Shown here: positions 19,812 through 29,087 of the stretch, piece after piece | Position numbering within the stretch: position 1 is the stretch's first letter | Layout: every line of letters begins with the position of its first letter | Assembly (NCBI RefSeq): GCF_001552785.1 | Contig: NZ_KQ959483.1 | Coordinates: 55,994 to 119,993, forward strand | Direction: 5' to 3' | Origin: Atopobium deltae | GTDB lineage: Bacteria; Actinomycetota; Coriobacteriia; Coriobacteriales; Atopobiaceae | Length of the DNA stretch: 64,000 bases | The notes under the pieces: generated by a model | Database searches by the model: none | What the model saw: only the letters and a program-made list of their open reading frames with translations | Told to the model about the DNA's origin: nothing | Program-made: the position numbers and the translations under genes

Positions 19812-21440
19812 CTATCCCTTGTAGTCGTCCTTCGTCGTATCGATATCAATATCGATCGTGTGGTAAATAAGGTTGCCGACCTTGACATTCAAGACATAGT
19901 CCTTGGCTACAAACGAACCCTTAGGCCAGTACAGAGGAAGCGTTGCGTAGTCCTCACGAGTCAACAGGTTATCGGCTTGCTTGTAGAGCTCAGCGCGCTT
20001 CTTCTCGTCAAGATTGACGCGCGCCTCACTGACGAGCTTGTCGAACTCGGGGTTGTTGTAGAACGAAGACTTCTTTGTAGCACTCCTGCTGTAGAAGTAG
20101 GAATACAGGTGGTTGTCACCATCGGCATACAGGGGGAACCAACCCAAAGCGGTGACCTGGAGGTTTCCAGCAGCCCAGTCGGAGGCCCAAACGCCCGCAT
20201 CCTGCTTTTGGATGTCCAGGGTAACGCCAATGGTCTTCCAGTAGGACTGAACAGCAATGAGCTGCTTCTCGTTGATGCCACTACGAACCTTGGCGGAAAG
20301 CTTCAGATTCGAAACGCCCGCTTCCTTCAACAGCGCCTTGGCCTTCTCGGGATTGTACTCAAAGGCGGGAGCGCTCTTATCGTAACCAGGCGTTTGAGGG
20401 GCCAACCAGCCCGAAGCAATGGTGGCGTTACCCGACAGGAGGGTGTCGATAAGTTCTTGGCGGTTGATGGCCAACGAGAGTGCCTGGCGGACGCGCTTAT
20501 CGGTCAGGCCGAAGCCGTCCTTAAGATTGAGGTTGATGAACTGAACACCGAGCTGGCTGAAGTTCTTGATAAGGTCCTTGACCTCGGGATCCTTCGAGTA
20601 CTGCGCATACTGCGTGGCATCGAGCTCGCACATATCGATGTCGCCATTCTTGAAAGCGAGCATCTTGGTATTGAGGTCATCGTAAAAGACGTAGTGAACC
20701 TCGTCAAGAGCAGGTGTGCCGTCGTGATAATCGGCGAACTTCTCGAGCACGACCTCGGTGGTGTCGTCGTTCGATTTCACTTTGTACTTACCCGTACCAA
20801 TGAGGTTGGTACCCGTGCCCCACTTCTCGGCGGCCTTCTCGCACGCGTCCTTGGGGAAGATGTGGCCGTAGCTAATGCCCAAGTTGCTGACAAAGGCAAC
20901 CATCGGAGAGGAAAGGGTGAAGGTGAAGTGCGTATCGTCCTGAATGGTTAGACCCTCAAGCTCAGTAGCCTTGCCAGCGAGCATCTCGGGAGCACCCTTG
21001 ATGATGTCATACATATAGGTAGACTTTGCACCAGTCTTGGGGGTAAACATACGCTCGAAGGTGTACTTGACATCCTTTGCCGTAAGCTTAGAACCGTCAT
21101 GGAATTTGACGTTAGGCTTGAGCTCGCACTTGAGCGTGACGCCATCAGACTCGAAGGTTGGCACCTTGGTGAGAAGAACGGGAACAAGCTTGTTCTCTTC
21201 TGTCCAGCGGAGCAAGGACTCGCAGACGGAGTCAGCGATGGAAGAACTTCCTGAAGACGTGGATTTTTGCATGTCCAGACCAAGCTTTGCATTAGCTTGA
21301 CCAAACTTCAGAATTTTTTTCTTAGCAGCATTGTTGGATCCGCCGCCTGCGCATCCAACGGTGTTGACTGCGGTGGCCGTGGCGGCTGTCGCAGCGGCGA
21401 CTTTAAAAAAGTCACGACGACTAAAAGACTTCTTGAACAT
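19812..21440 (-). CDS. oppA: Oligopeptide-binding lipoprotein OppA
   Basis: Extracellular solute-binding protein family 5, 542 residues. The signal region contains a full twin-arginine motif SRRDFFK, an Ala/Thr-rich core and a cysteine in VGCAGGG that can take a lipid, so it looks like a Tat-exported lipoprotein. The mature part has KFHDGSKLTAKDVKYTFER, FINLNLKDGFGLTDKRVRQAL and the late DKLVSEARVNLDEKKR segment of the family. ATG at 21440 has AGGGGTG upstream. It heads the oppABCDF-pepT-M42 unit. Confidence 0.94.
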   Translation of the reverse strand: MFKKSFSRRDFFKVAAATAATATAVNTVGCAGGGSNNAAKKKILKFGQANAKLGLDMQKSTSSGSSSIADSVCESLLRWTEENKLVPVLLTKVPTFESDGVTLKCELKPNVKFHDGSKLTAKDVKYTFERMFTPKTGAKSTYMYDIIKGAPEMLAGKATELEGLTIQDDTHFTFTLSSPMVAFVSNLGISYGHIFPKDACEKAAEKWGTGTNLIGTGKYKVKSNDDTTEVVLEKFADYHDGTPALDEVHYVFYDDLNTKMLAFKNGDIDMCELDATQYAQYSKDPEVKDLIKNFSQLGVQFINLNLKDGFGLTDKRVRQALSLAINRQELIDTLLSGNATIASGWLAPQTPGYDKSAPAFEYNPEKAKALLKEAGVSNLKLSAKVRSGINEKQLIAVQSYWKTIGVTLDIQKQDAGVWASDWAAGNLQVTALGWFPLYADGDNHLYSYFYSRSATKKSSFYNNPEFDKLVSEARVNLDEKKRAELYKQADNLLTREDYATLPLYWPKGSFVAKDYVLNVKVGNLIYHTIDIDIDTTKDDYKG

Positions 21441-21578
21441 GCGAACACCCCTTCGGTTGGAACATAGAGCCGCGTGAACCTTTGAGCACTTGCTTGCCTG
21501 TCGCGCCGTAACATGCGGTTAGGCGCAGCGAGTGGCTTTTGGGCTCACGTTTGTTACAAGGACTATGAAGCATGCGGG

Positions 21579-21607
21579 TGTATAAAACAAGTATTTTTAC
21601 GCATCAA
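21579..21607 (-). promoter_or_regulatory. Sigma-70-type promoter of oppA
   Basis: On the minus strand TTGATG (plus 21602-21607) and TATACA (plus 21579-21584) are separated by exactly 17 bases, about 140 bases upstream of the oppA start. A second TATAAT lies near 21625 on the same strand without a matching -35. The rest of 21441-21835 is AT-rich and holds no supported gene. Confidence 0.6.
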
Positions 21608-21860
21608 GAAATATGAATGTTACATTATAAGCCCAAATTCATTGTATTTTTTTGCATCCGATAAGCAGATATCGCTCACGGCGATAACCGCATGGGCGCG
21701 CACAAAATTCCTTCACATCTTGTCACACACTGTTATGCACAGCGACAAAGCACATCAAAAACGATCTTCATTCCTATCTGAAATGATGCACAGTACTTTG
21801 GAGAATTTAAGATAGAACGTAGCTGAAATCTGCGTAAAAGGAAGGAACCCGTTCCACAAA

Positions 21861-21890
21861 AAAGGACCCGCCAGAAGAAGCAGGTCCTTG
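21861..21890 (-). terminator. Intrinsic terminator of the decayed surface-protein locus
   Basis: Read on the minus strand, a 10-base stem opening AAGGACC and closing GGTCCTT (one G-T pair) is followed by a run of six T. It lies about 45 bases beyond the remnant sorting signal, so it is the original terminator of that gene. Confidence 0.8.
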
Positions 21891-21934
21891 CGATACACCA
21901 ATTAAAATCGATTAAAGCAACTATCAAACTTGAT

Positions 21935-22215
21935 GGCGGAGCTGGCTGCTATCCCCTTTTTTGCCTACCGCATAAGCGCTCAACAGAGCTCCCATGCCGA
22001 GAAGACCAAGCGAAGCAGCCTATGCCACTGTGACCGCATCGGCCGTCTTCGGAAGCCTTGATGATCTTCTCGGTCTTTGTTTCTTTGCGAACACCATCGA
22101 CCACGGCACTGATGTTCATGGGATTCTTTGTAATAGGCTTCGTAGGAATCACCCTATAGGTTGCGGGCAGAGTTGCGTCTTCCTCTATGAACCTTTGCGC
22201 GTGGCTCTTCTATGA
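21935..22215 (-). pseudogene. Decayed 3' end of a sortase-anchored surface protein
   Basis: Conceptual translation of the minus strand gives a typical wall-anchored protein tail broken by mutations. From 22215 the frame reads ATYRVIPTKPITKNPMN and ends around KTEKIIKA. A one-base shift then gives a sorting signal LPKTADAVTVA, an in-frame TAG, the hydrophobic stretch AASLGLLGMGALLSAYAVG and a basic KK end. Upstream the frame is closed by a TAG, so only the last 90 or so codons survive. Two CGAGAAGAYC words remain in it (21998 and 22063). The original ligand or function is lost. The anchored-protein reading is inference from the order signal, hydrophobic segment and basic tail. Confidence 0.7.
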
Positions 22216-22331
22216 GCTTGTATGAACTTTCTTACGCTAGTTCCCTAAAAGGTGCTTTTTTGTGAATCCAAGCGAGGCATTTCAACGAGTATAAAAAGTA
22301 CGAGCATTACGATAAAAGAGGTTCAAATAAT

Positions 22332-22451
22332 TTAATACGAGGTTGAGGCGGAAGCGCCCATCCACTGGAATATATGGACTCCCAAAAATAGAACAATCGC
22401 TACCATAAGCACCCGCGTGGCATACCATATGTATCTATAGGTGTTACTCAT
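22332..22451 (-). CDS. Putative 39-residue single-span membrane protein
   Basis: A short open frame on the minus strand starts at ATG 22451 (GGGGGC just upstream) and ends at TAA 22332. The product begins MSNTYRYIWYATRV, followed by a hydrophobic stretch of about 18 residues, and ends in QWMGASASTSY. It has one plausible membrane segment with a basic/aromatic N-terminus. I recognise no family. It sits between rpsA's terminator and the decayed surface-protein remnant. It may be a real small membrane peptide or chance; no other support is available. Confidence 0.4.
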   Translation of the reverse strand: MSNTYRYIWYATRVLMVAIVLFLGVHIFQWMGASASTSY

Positions 22452-22510
22452 GCCCCCACGGTACGCGCTCGTCTGAATTTCTAGTCACAGCAAGCTCTTT
22501 CAGAATTCGA

Positions 22511-22541
22511 AAAGAACCCGCCTGATAGCAGACGGGTTCTT
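22511..22541 (-). terminator. Intrinsic terminator of rpsA
   Basis: Arms AAGAACCCG (22512-22520) and CGGGTTCTT (22533-22541) pair, and the minus strand continues with TTTT. It is about 60 bases downstream of the rpsA stop. Confidence 0.75.
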
Positions 22542-22600
22542 ACGTAAGCAATGTTACAACGTCAGACACGACCCAGCGCGTCAGGGTGCTTCAGACGCTT

Positions 22601-23935
22601 TTATGCCTCAGTCTTCTCGGCATCGGTGGCGGGCTCAGCGTCAGCAGTGGACTCAACCTCGGTAGCCTCAGCCGCAGGAGCTGCAGCCTCGTCGGTCTTC
22701 TCGGCAGCGGCGTCGGTTGCGGCGGCCTCAGTGGTGTCGGCAGCCTCGTCGATCTTCTCGGCAGCGGCAACGTCAGCATCAGCCTTGTCGGAGGCCTTAT
22801 CGCCCTCAAGAGGCTCAACGGCAATGTCGATGCCCAAAGTCTCGGCAGCAGCCTTCATGGACAAAGAAATGCGGCGGCGGTCGAGATCGATCTCCATGAC
22901 CTTAACCTGTACGACGTCGCCCACCTTGCACACCTGTGCAGGAGCGTCAACGTGCTGCTTGGCCATCTCGGAGATGTGAACCAGACCTTCAATACCCTCG
23001 CCCAGGTCAACAAAGACACCAAAGCTCACGAGCTTGGTAACGGCACCCTCGATAATGGCGCCCACAGGATACTTCTTCACCAGGACGTGCCAAGGATCCT
23101 CGGTGGTCTGCTTGAGGCCCAAAGAAATGCGCTCGCGCTTGAGGTCGACGTCCAAGACCTGGACCTCGACTTCCTGACCAACCTTGACGACCTCGTTGGG
23201 GTGATTGACGTGGTTCCACGAAAGCTCAGAGATGTGGATAAGACCGTCGATACCGCCCAGGTCAACAAAGGCACCAAAGTCAACGATGGAAGAAACGTTG
23301 CCCTTCAGGCGCATGCCAGGCTGCAACTGAGTAAGGATCTCGGAGCGCTCGGCCTTGCGAGCTTCTTCAAGAACAACACGACGCGAAAGTACGACGTTGT
23401 TGCGGTTACGATCCATCTCGATGACACGGGCCTCGATGCGCGTACCCATGTAAGCGCTCAGATCTTTGACACGACGAAGATCAACGAGCGATGCAGGAAG
23501 GAAGCCGCGCAGGCCAATGTCAAGAATCAAGCCGCCCTTGACAACCTCAATGACTTCACCCTCGACATTCTCGGATGCGTTGAACTTCTCTTCAATAGCG
23601 TTCCATGCACGCTCGTACTCAGCGCGTTTCTTCGAAAGAATGAGGCGACCGTCCTTGTCCTCTTTTTGGAGGACCAAAGCCTCAATCGTGTCACCCAAGC
23701 TGACAAGCTCGGAAGGATCGGCATCCTTGCGAATAGACAGCTCACGCACAGGAATAACGCCTTCAGACTTAAAGCCGATGTCCAGCAAAACCTCATCATG
23801 CTCAATCTTAACGATAGTACCAGTTACCAGATCGTTTTCGTCAAAATCGGTAATAGTACCGTCGATGAGGCTGTTCATCTCCTCGTCAGAAATATCGTCG
23901 AGAGAAAAGATGGACGAATTCTGAATCTCACTCAA
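22601..23935 (-). CDS. rpsA: Ribosomal protein S1 with four S1 domains
   Basis: RNA-binding ribosomal protein that helps mRNA bind the 30S subunit. Four S1 repeats are visible: GTIVKIEHDEVLLDIG, GEVIEVVKGGLILDIG, VSSIVDFGAFVDLG and VTKLVSFGVFVDLG, the last two being canonical. I start at TTG 23935 (MSEIQNSS), with GAAAGGGG upstream; the open frame extends to 23998. Beyond the last domain is a 65-residue acidic Ala/Glu/Thr tail with AEKID and AEKTD, encoded by CGAGAAGAYC words at 22610 (variant), 22694 and 22751. Actinobacterial S1 proteins normally have four domains and an acidic tail. Confidence 0.95.
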   Translation of the reverse strand: MSEIQNSSIFSLDDISDEEMNSLIDGTITDFDENDLVTGTIVKIEHDEVLLDIGFKSEGVIPVRELSIRKDADPSELVSLGDTIEALVLQKEDKDGRLILSKKRAEYERAWNAIEEKFNASENVEGEVIEVVKGGLILDIGLRGFLPASLVDLRRVKDLSAYMGTRIEARVIEMDRNRNNVVLSRRVVLEEARKAERSEILTQLQPGMRLKGNVSSIVDFGAFVDLGGIDGLIHISELSWNHVNHPNEVVKVGQEVEVQVLDVDLKRERISLGLKQTTEDPWHVLVKKYPVGAIIEGAVTKLVSFGVFVDLGEGIEGLVHISEMAKQHVDAPAQVCKVGDVVQVKVMEIDLDRRRISLSMKAAAETLGIDIAVEPLEGDKASDKADADVAAAEKIDEAADTTEAAATDAAAEKTDEAAAPAAEATEVESTADAEPATDAEKTEA

Positions 23936-24078
23936 AGGTGGACCCCTTTCAAAAGCGGGGCCCCGATTGCCATGGTCATCGCCTGCAGTGTGGAGCAAAC
24001 TTGTGATACCAACTACGGAAAATTACATGTTCGGGGGCCAACAGATACGGATGCATGTCGTCTTGACATACGCTTGAA

Positions 24079-24108
24079 AGAATACACATTTTGTGGGGGT
24101 CATTTCAA
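24079..24108 (-). promoter_or_regulatory. Candidate promoter of rpsA
   Basis: On the minus strand TTGAAA (plus 24103-24108) and TATTCT (plus 24079-24084) are separated by 18 bases, about 145 bases upstream of rpsA. The 344-base gap 23936-24279 holds no gene; it carries two CGAGAAG words (24210 and 24256). Confidence 0.45.
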
Positions 24109-24279
24109 GCCATTTACGTGCTTTGTTAAAGAAAAATCATGTATTTTTTGCAATCTTCAAACTTTGCATATAAAACACACAAAAGTGGTGTTGTGGGCGG
24201 TGTCACGGACGAGAAGTGCGTGCGAGCGGAGTGACGCAAGACCTTATGGCGCTGGCGAGAAGACCGCGCAGCACGACCA

Positions 24280-24846
24280 TCAGCCTTCAAAGCCCGTGTC
24301 GATAAGGACGGCGTTGGTATCGGCGGCTTGCGTTGCAAGCTCATCGCAACGCTCGTTGTAAACATGGCCCGCATGACCCTTAACCCAAACCCACGAGACA
24401 TCATGCTTTTGGGTAAGGCGCAACAGACGCTGCCACAGATCAACATTTTTGACGGGCTGCTTGGCAGAGGTTTGCCAGCCGCGTTTGATCCAACCATAAA
24501 TCCAGTGCTGCTTAAAGGCATTAACCACGTACTGAGAATCGCTGTGAAGCTCAACAACGCAAGGCTTTTTAAGCGTTTCGAGCGCCACAATAACGGCAAG
24601 CAATTCCATGCGATTGTTGGTCGTCTTTTGATAGCCCGCACTCAACTCGCGCGTATGCAGCTGCCCGTCGGCAGCGGTGTATTGCAAAACCGCACCATAC
24701 CCACCAGGACCTGGATTTCCTCGAGAAGAGCCGTCTGTGTAGATACGTACCTGCGGTTTTGTAGCATCAGCTGGGGCAGAGACGGCATGCTCACCTGCAG
24801 GGCCGCCGATCTTCTCGGTATGTGAAAAATCATCAAAACTTGCCAT
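24280..24846 (-). CDS. rnhA: Ribonuclease HI
   Basis: Cleaves RNA in RNA-DNA hybrids. The four catalytic acids are visible in [23 protein letters not shown] and CDELA, with the flexible-loop histidine in VKGHAGH. The protein is 188 residues, about 30 longer than the E. coli enzyme because of an N-terminal extension including [11 protein letters not shown], which is encoded across a CGAGAAGATC word (24808). ATG at 24846 has AGGAA upstream. polA lies 100 bases upstream on the same strand. Confidence 0.95.
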   Translation of the reverse strand: MASFDDFSHTEKIGGPAGEHAVSAPADATKPQVRIYTDGSSRGNPGPGGYGAVLQYTAADGQLHTRELSAGYQKTTNNRMELLAVIVALETLKKPCVVELHSDSQYVVNAFKQHWIYGWIKRGWQTSAKQPVKNVDLWQRLLRLTQKHDVSWVWVKGHAGHVYNERCDELATQAADTNAVLIDTGFEG

Positions 24847-24946
24847 AACGTTCCTGTCGTGTCCTCGAGGCTCGTGTGTGCCTTCTTGTACGTGCGTGCC
24901 GGCTGTGTGTACGTGCCAGCGGTGCCTACGCCTGCGCCCGCGACGC

Positions 24947-27793
24947 TTACTTTGCTTGCGCCCAGGTCGGGCCGTACGAAATGTCGGCGATGAGCGGCAC
25001 GCGCAGCTCGCAAGCCTGTTGCATGGTGGTCTTTACTAGCTCAGATACCTCGTCAAGCTCGTCTTGTGGCACTTCAAGATCCAACTCGTCGTGGATTTGC
25101 AGGATGAGCTTCGAGCGCAGATGATGCTGCGTCAAGGCCTGCTGCACGCGAATCATTGCGATTTTGATGATGTCGGCCGCACTGCCCTGCATGGGGTGGT
25201 TCATCGCGGTGCGCTCGGCAAAGGAACGCTTCTGGAAATTACTCGAATTGATATCGGCGGCATAGCGGCGACGACCATACATCGTGGTCACATAGCCCTG
25301 CTCGCGTGCAAGACGAATCTGTTGCTTGAGGTAAGCATTCACTCCTGGATACGCCTCAAAGTAGCGGTCGATCATGGCTTGCGCCTCTTTACGAGAAATG
25401 CCCAGCGAGGTTGACAGGCCGTAGGCTTGCTGCCCGTACACAATGCCAAAGTTAACGGCCTTGGCACGACTTCTGAGCTGTGGCGTTACTTCGTCAAGCG
25501 CAACGCCAAAGACGCGCGCTGCCGTGGCCGCATGAAAATCAGCACCGCTTCTAAAGGCAGCAATCAGATGTTCGTCATTCGAAAGATGCGCCAGCAAGCG
25601 AAGCTCGATTTGCGAGTAATCGCAAGCAAGAAACACGCAGCCCGCAGGAACGGTAAAAGCCATGCGCACGCGGTGACCCAAGTCAGAACGCGTAGGAATG
25701 TTTTGCAAATTGGGATCCGAACTCGACAGGCGCCCCGTGGCTGCCACCGTCTGGTTAAAGCTCGTATGAATGCGCCCGTCGTCGGCAATAAGGTCTGGTA
25801 GCGCATCAAGATAGGTCGATTTTATCTTCGTGCGCTCGCGATATTCCAGCACCTCCGCCACACGCTCGTCCACCTGCGCAAGCTCGCTCAGCACGCCCGC
25901 GTTGGTCGAATAAAAGCCGCGCTTCGTCTTCTTAAGGCCACGCGTAGGCAGCCCCCAAGTGTCAAACAGCACGTGCGACAGCTGCTCGGGCGAGGCGATG
26001 TTAAACGCTTTTCCAGCCTTGGCGTGAATGTCGCTCACGAGTTGATCGATCTCTTTGCCCAGCTCATAGGACTGTTGACGTAGCTTAAGCACGTCGGCGT
26101 GCACCCCCTGCTGCTCCATAATAAACAGCACGAGCAACAGCGGCATTTCGATATCGACAAACAGCTTCCAGAGCTGGTCGGCCTGCAGTTTTTTGACAAG
26201 AAGATTGTGCAGATTACGTACGATGTACACCTCGATGGCGGCGGAATTGGCCGCGTCGACTGCGTCCGTGCTCTTCTCACCCGCGGTGTCCGCGCCCTTC
26301 TCGGCAGCAGCGCTGCCCTTCTCGGTCGCACTCGTACCCGAGTCATCAGCGCCAGGCAGTGTGAGCTTCAAATAGCACTGTGCCAGAGCCGCATACGAGA
26401 AGTCCGACTGATCGGAATCCAACAAATAGCCCGCAACCGAAGTGTCAAAGATGCGCCGCGGATCAAGCAGCGACGTGATTTCGCGCACGTCGGCAACACC
26501 AAGCGCCTCGAGCATCTGATTGTTCGCAAGATCATGCAGCAGCTGCTTGGTGTCCGAGCACACGATATTGCCCTCGTGCAACAGGCGGCACAAGGCGTCC
26601 ACTACAGCGTCGTGCTCAAACAAACCAACACCATCAGTGGTAGCAATCCACAGCTCAGCGGCGCTGGTATTCTCGAAAGCAAGCGTCAACTGCCCTGTCG
26701 GCGCGACCTGTTTGTACGAAAGTGCAATCCATTGGCTCCGGCGAAGCGCATCGTCCAAAAGTCGTACCGCTGCCTCACCTTTTTGCAGCTCACCCAGCTT
26801 CATACTGGGCGCAGTCGGCACGGCGGGCATCTGCTTTGCGCCCACCAAATTGCACAGGCGCTGCAGCGTGGACATCATACCCAGTGCCGAAAATGCAGCC
26901 GATACATCCTGCAAAGCATCCGCCGAGGTAAACGCAGGAAAAATCGCATCGGCAAAGTCAAGCGAAATTGGTGCGTCACGACGGATCGTTGCCACCCTGC
27001 GACTCAAAAGTGCATCGTCAACATGCGCGCGGATATTCTCGCCCATCTTGCCCTTGATCTCGTCGGCATGCGCGAGCACCTCATCAAGGTTGCCGTATTG
27101 CGTGATGAGCGCCGCCGCTTTTTTTGGACCAATGCCGGGCACGCCAGGAATGTTGTCCGAGCTATCCCCCTTCAGGCCGTAAAAATCGACCACCAGATCA
27201 GGCGTGATGCCGCCGTACAAATCACTGACCGACTCGGGCGTCATGATGGCCACATCGCTCATGCCCTTGCGAGTCGACACAACGCGCACGCGTTCGGTGG
27301 AAAGCTGATACATATCGCGGTCGCCCGTCACCAAAAGCATCGAGTGACCGGCCTTCTCGCCAGCTGTTGCCAACGTACCGAGAATATCGTCGCCTTCCCA
27401 CCCCTCGCATTCCACAACGGGGACGCGCAGCGCCTCAAGCAGCGCCTTAACCATAGGAAATTGCTCGTGCAAGTTGGGGTCCATAGGCGGGCGCTGAGCC
27501 TTGTACTGCGGGAGCATCTCCATGCGCACACGAGGCTTGCCCTTATCAAAGGCGCAGATAATACCATCGGGGTTGAAACGCTCATAAAACTTCAAGAACA
27601 TGTTGAAGAAGCCGTAGATGGCATTGGTGGGGCGTCCATCGGGTGCAAACATGGGCTGTGAAAGCGCGTGAAACGCACGATGCATAAGCGAGTTGCCATC
27701 AATGACTGAAAATGTTTTGCCAGAACTGCCAGACCCTGTGAAAACCTCGCCGCTACCGTTGACGCGTGATGAACTTGAATTTTCTGTGAACAT
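24947..27793 (-). CDS. polA: DNA polymerase I, 3'-5' proofreading site degenerate
   Basis: Family A polymerase, 948 residues, for Okazaki fragment processing and repair synthesis. The 5'-3' exonuclease domain fills about residues 25-310 ([43 protein letters not shown]). The central exonuclease-like domain lacks the DxE of motif I (WIALSYKQ in its place), so proofreading is probably absent. The polymerase domain has motif [11 protein letters not shown], motif [12 protein letters not shown] and motif [11 protein letters not shown] linker carries [20 protein letters not shown], from clustered CGAGAAG words. ATG at 27793 has AGAGG upstream; the open frame to 28024 is not supported as coding. Confidence 0.95.
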   Translation of the reverse strand: MFTENSSSSRVNGSGEVFTGSGSSGKTFSVIDGNSLMHRAFHALSQPMFAPDGRPTNAIYGFFNMFLKFYERFNPDGIICAFDKGKPRVRMEMLPQYKAQRPPMDPNLHEQFPMVKALLEALRVPVVECEGWEGDDILGTLATAGEKAGHSMLLVTGDRDMYQLSTERVRVVSTRKGMSDVAIMTPESVSDLYGGITPDLVVDFYGLKGDSSDNIPGVPGIGPKKAAALITQYGNLDEVLAHADEIKGKMGENIRAHVDDALLSRRVATIRRDAPISLDFADAIFPAFTSADALQDVSAAFSALGMMSTLQRLCNLVGAKQMPAVPTAPSMKLGELQKGEAAVRLLDDALRRSQWIALSYKQVAPTGQLTLAFENTSAAELWIATTDGVGLFEHDAVVDALCRLLHEGNIVCSDTKQLLHDLANNQMLEALGVADVREITSLLDPRRIFDTSVAGYLLDSDQSDFSYAALAQCYLKLTLPGADDSGTSATEKGSAAAEKGADTAGEKSTDAVDAANSAAIEVYIVRNLHNLLVKKLQADQLWKLFVDIEMPLLLVLFIMEQQGVHADVLKLRQQSYELGKEIDQLVSDIHAKAGKAFNIASPEQLSHVLFDTWGLPTRGLKKTKRGFYSTNAGVLSELAQVDERVAEVLEYRERTKIKSTYLDALPDLIADDGRIHTSFNQTVAATGRLSSSDPNLQNIPTRSDLGHRVRMAFTVPAGCVFLACDYSQIELRLLAHLSNDEHLIAAFRSGADFHAATAARVFGVALDEVTPQLRSRAKAVNFGIVYGQQAYGLSTSLGISRKEAQAMIDRYFEAYPGVNAYLKQQIRLAREQGYVTTMYGRRRYAADINSSNFQKRSFAERTAMNHPMQGSAADIIKIAMIRVQQALTQHHLRSKLILQIHDELDLEVPQDELDEVSELVKTTMQQACELRVPLIADISYGPTWAQAK

Positions 27794-28058
27794 AAAACCT
27801 CTTTTATGTAAAATTTCGCATAATATAATGACTTGATAAAGCTTATAATCTATACTAAATACCCACAAAAGATTTGACCTATGTGGCAACCTGAAACAGG
27901 CGGCGCTCAAGACAACATTGCGAGCACTTCGTACATCATTGTACCCGTCGCACGCAACAAGAGCGGCGCCGCAACTAAGAAGTATTCGAACTGTGTACAA
28001 TGTGCACACCTTATACTTTTTCATAAAGACGTCATGAAGTTGAATTTTTTGTTACAAA

Positions 28059-28095
28059 ATCTTATAGGAAAGCTAAATTTTCTTATAGGAAAGCT
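28059..28095. repeat. Direct repeat upstream of the HTH gene
   Basis: TCTTATAGGAAAGCT occurs twice, about 21 bases apart, directly before the perfect hairpin at 28101. The pair could be tandem binding sites or a small duplication. The surrounding 27794-28212 gap is AT-rich and holds no supported gene; polA (minus) and the HTH gene (plus) diverge from it. Confidence 0.6.
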
Positions 28096-28100
28096 GGATA

Positions 28101-28132
28101 TAGACCATAGCTCAACAATGAGCTATGGTCTA
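28101..28132. promoter_or_regulatory. Perfect 14-bp inverted repeat with a 4-base loop
   Basis: TAGACCATAGCTCA (28101-28114), loop ACAA, and its exact complement (28119-28132). No T-run follows on either strand, so it is not a standard terminator. It is 80 bases upstream of a small HTH gene, so it may be that regulator's operator or an attenuator. Confidence 0.7.
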
Positions 28133-28212
28133 GGGCGTCTACAGCTTATGTGTTCTAAGTCAGCAAGCTGATTGGCGACAAGCCGCTAGTTTAGAGATAG
28201 AAAGGCATTTGA

Positions 28213-28473
28213 ATGGCTAAACAGAAACAAACTCTTATTTCCGATGCACTTCGTTCCATCATCTCGGAAAAAGGCACCACCCAGTCCGAGCTCGCAAAGG
28301 CACTTGGCGTAAGCCAGCCTGCCATTGCATCCGTTTTGGCTGTAGGCAATCCACAGATGCGCGTTCTTTCCAAGATTTTGACCGTCTTGGGTTACCGCCT
28401 TGTCATTCAGTCCAAGGAGCAGGCTTTGCCCGAGGGTGCGCTCGAGATCGTTCCAAAAGATGACGAGAAATAA
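28213..28473 (+). CDS. Small XRE-like helix-turn-helix protein
   Basis: An 86-residue protein whose residues 8-60 match the helix-turn-helix fold of Xre/antitoxin-type regulators: the recognition region reads TQSELAKALGVSQPAIASVL. The rest is a short acidic tail. ATG at 28213 has AGAAAGG upstream. No toxin-like partner gene is adjacent, so it may be a free-standing regulator or an orphan antitoxin. The hairpin at 28101 is its most obvious candidate target. Confidence 0.8.
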   Translation: MAKQKQTLISDALRSIISEKGTTQSELAKALGVSQPAIASVLAVGNPQMRVLSKILTVLGYRLVIQSKEQALPEGALEIVPKDDEK

Positions 28474-29087
28474 GTCAGGCATAGCAATACGCGTAAAACA
28501 CTAAAGTACACGAAGGTATAACGACAGCAGCCGAAGCGAGGTCACGCGAAGGTTACGCAGCTTCACGTCACACGACATCGCGCACGCGGCTTCATTAATT
28601 TTTGTTCGCAAGGGTGCTGTATCGCAATGGCGCTGTCGTACTAAATTTATGCAGATAAAAGTAGGGGTTTGGCAAAGGTAACGTGCATGCAAGCGCACAA
28701 AAATCACGCCGAACTCCTGCTTGCATTTATGAACCCACCTCTCAAAGGTGGGTGTCCTACTTGCCTGTTCCGGCTTCCTCAACATCGAAGGATACCCGTA
28801 CTAGGTACAAGAAACAGACTCCCTCAAAAAACTTGTCGGTTCACCCAGTTAGCTTACAGGAGTTCGACACCTTCACTATACCCAAACATAGTTTGAATAC
28901 CAGTCTTGACTTACAAAGATTTATATCGTGTACTTAAATATAGTGCGTGTTGGCACCTGCGCTATCTGTGCTGACGAGCGTGTTGACGTGTGTTGATGTG
29001 TGTTGATGTGTGTTGACGTATGCCCATGTATGCATTGACGCACCTTGTATTGACACAGCTGTCCGGTGCGCAAGAGGGGTTCTCTTT
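28474..29087. other. 614-bp gap without a supported gene
   Basis: No convincing open frame was found on either strand. The gap contains a CCCACC/GGTGGG hairpin at about 28735-28753, resembling but not proving an insertion-sequence end, and a decamer tandem repeat at 28981. AT-rich DNA around 28890-28945 could hold the promoter of the downstream transferase gene. Confidence 0.5.
28981..29020. repeat. Tandem decamer repeat TGTTGAYGTG, four copies
   Basis: Four head-to-tail copies of TGTTGAYGTG (Y = C/T; last copy ends GTA) lie about 70 bases upstream of the transferase gene. Ten bases is one helical turn, so copies would present the same DNA face. Copy number could vary by slippage. Confidence 0.8.

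Noticed and set aside
22586..24361. A 591-codon open frame on the plus strand opposite rpsA
   Set aside because: It is the shadow of rpsA on the minus strand; its translation shows no domain and rpsA has four clear S1 repeats.
26099..27661. A 520-codon open frame on the plus strand opposite polA
   Set aside because: Antisense to a gene with intact polymerase motifs; no ribosome site or family features.
28731..28757. CCCACC/GGTGGG hairpin suggesting an IS200/IS605 end
   Set aside because: No transposase remnant or second end found; may be an ordinary hairpin.
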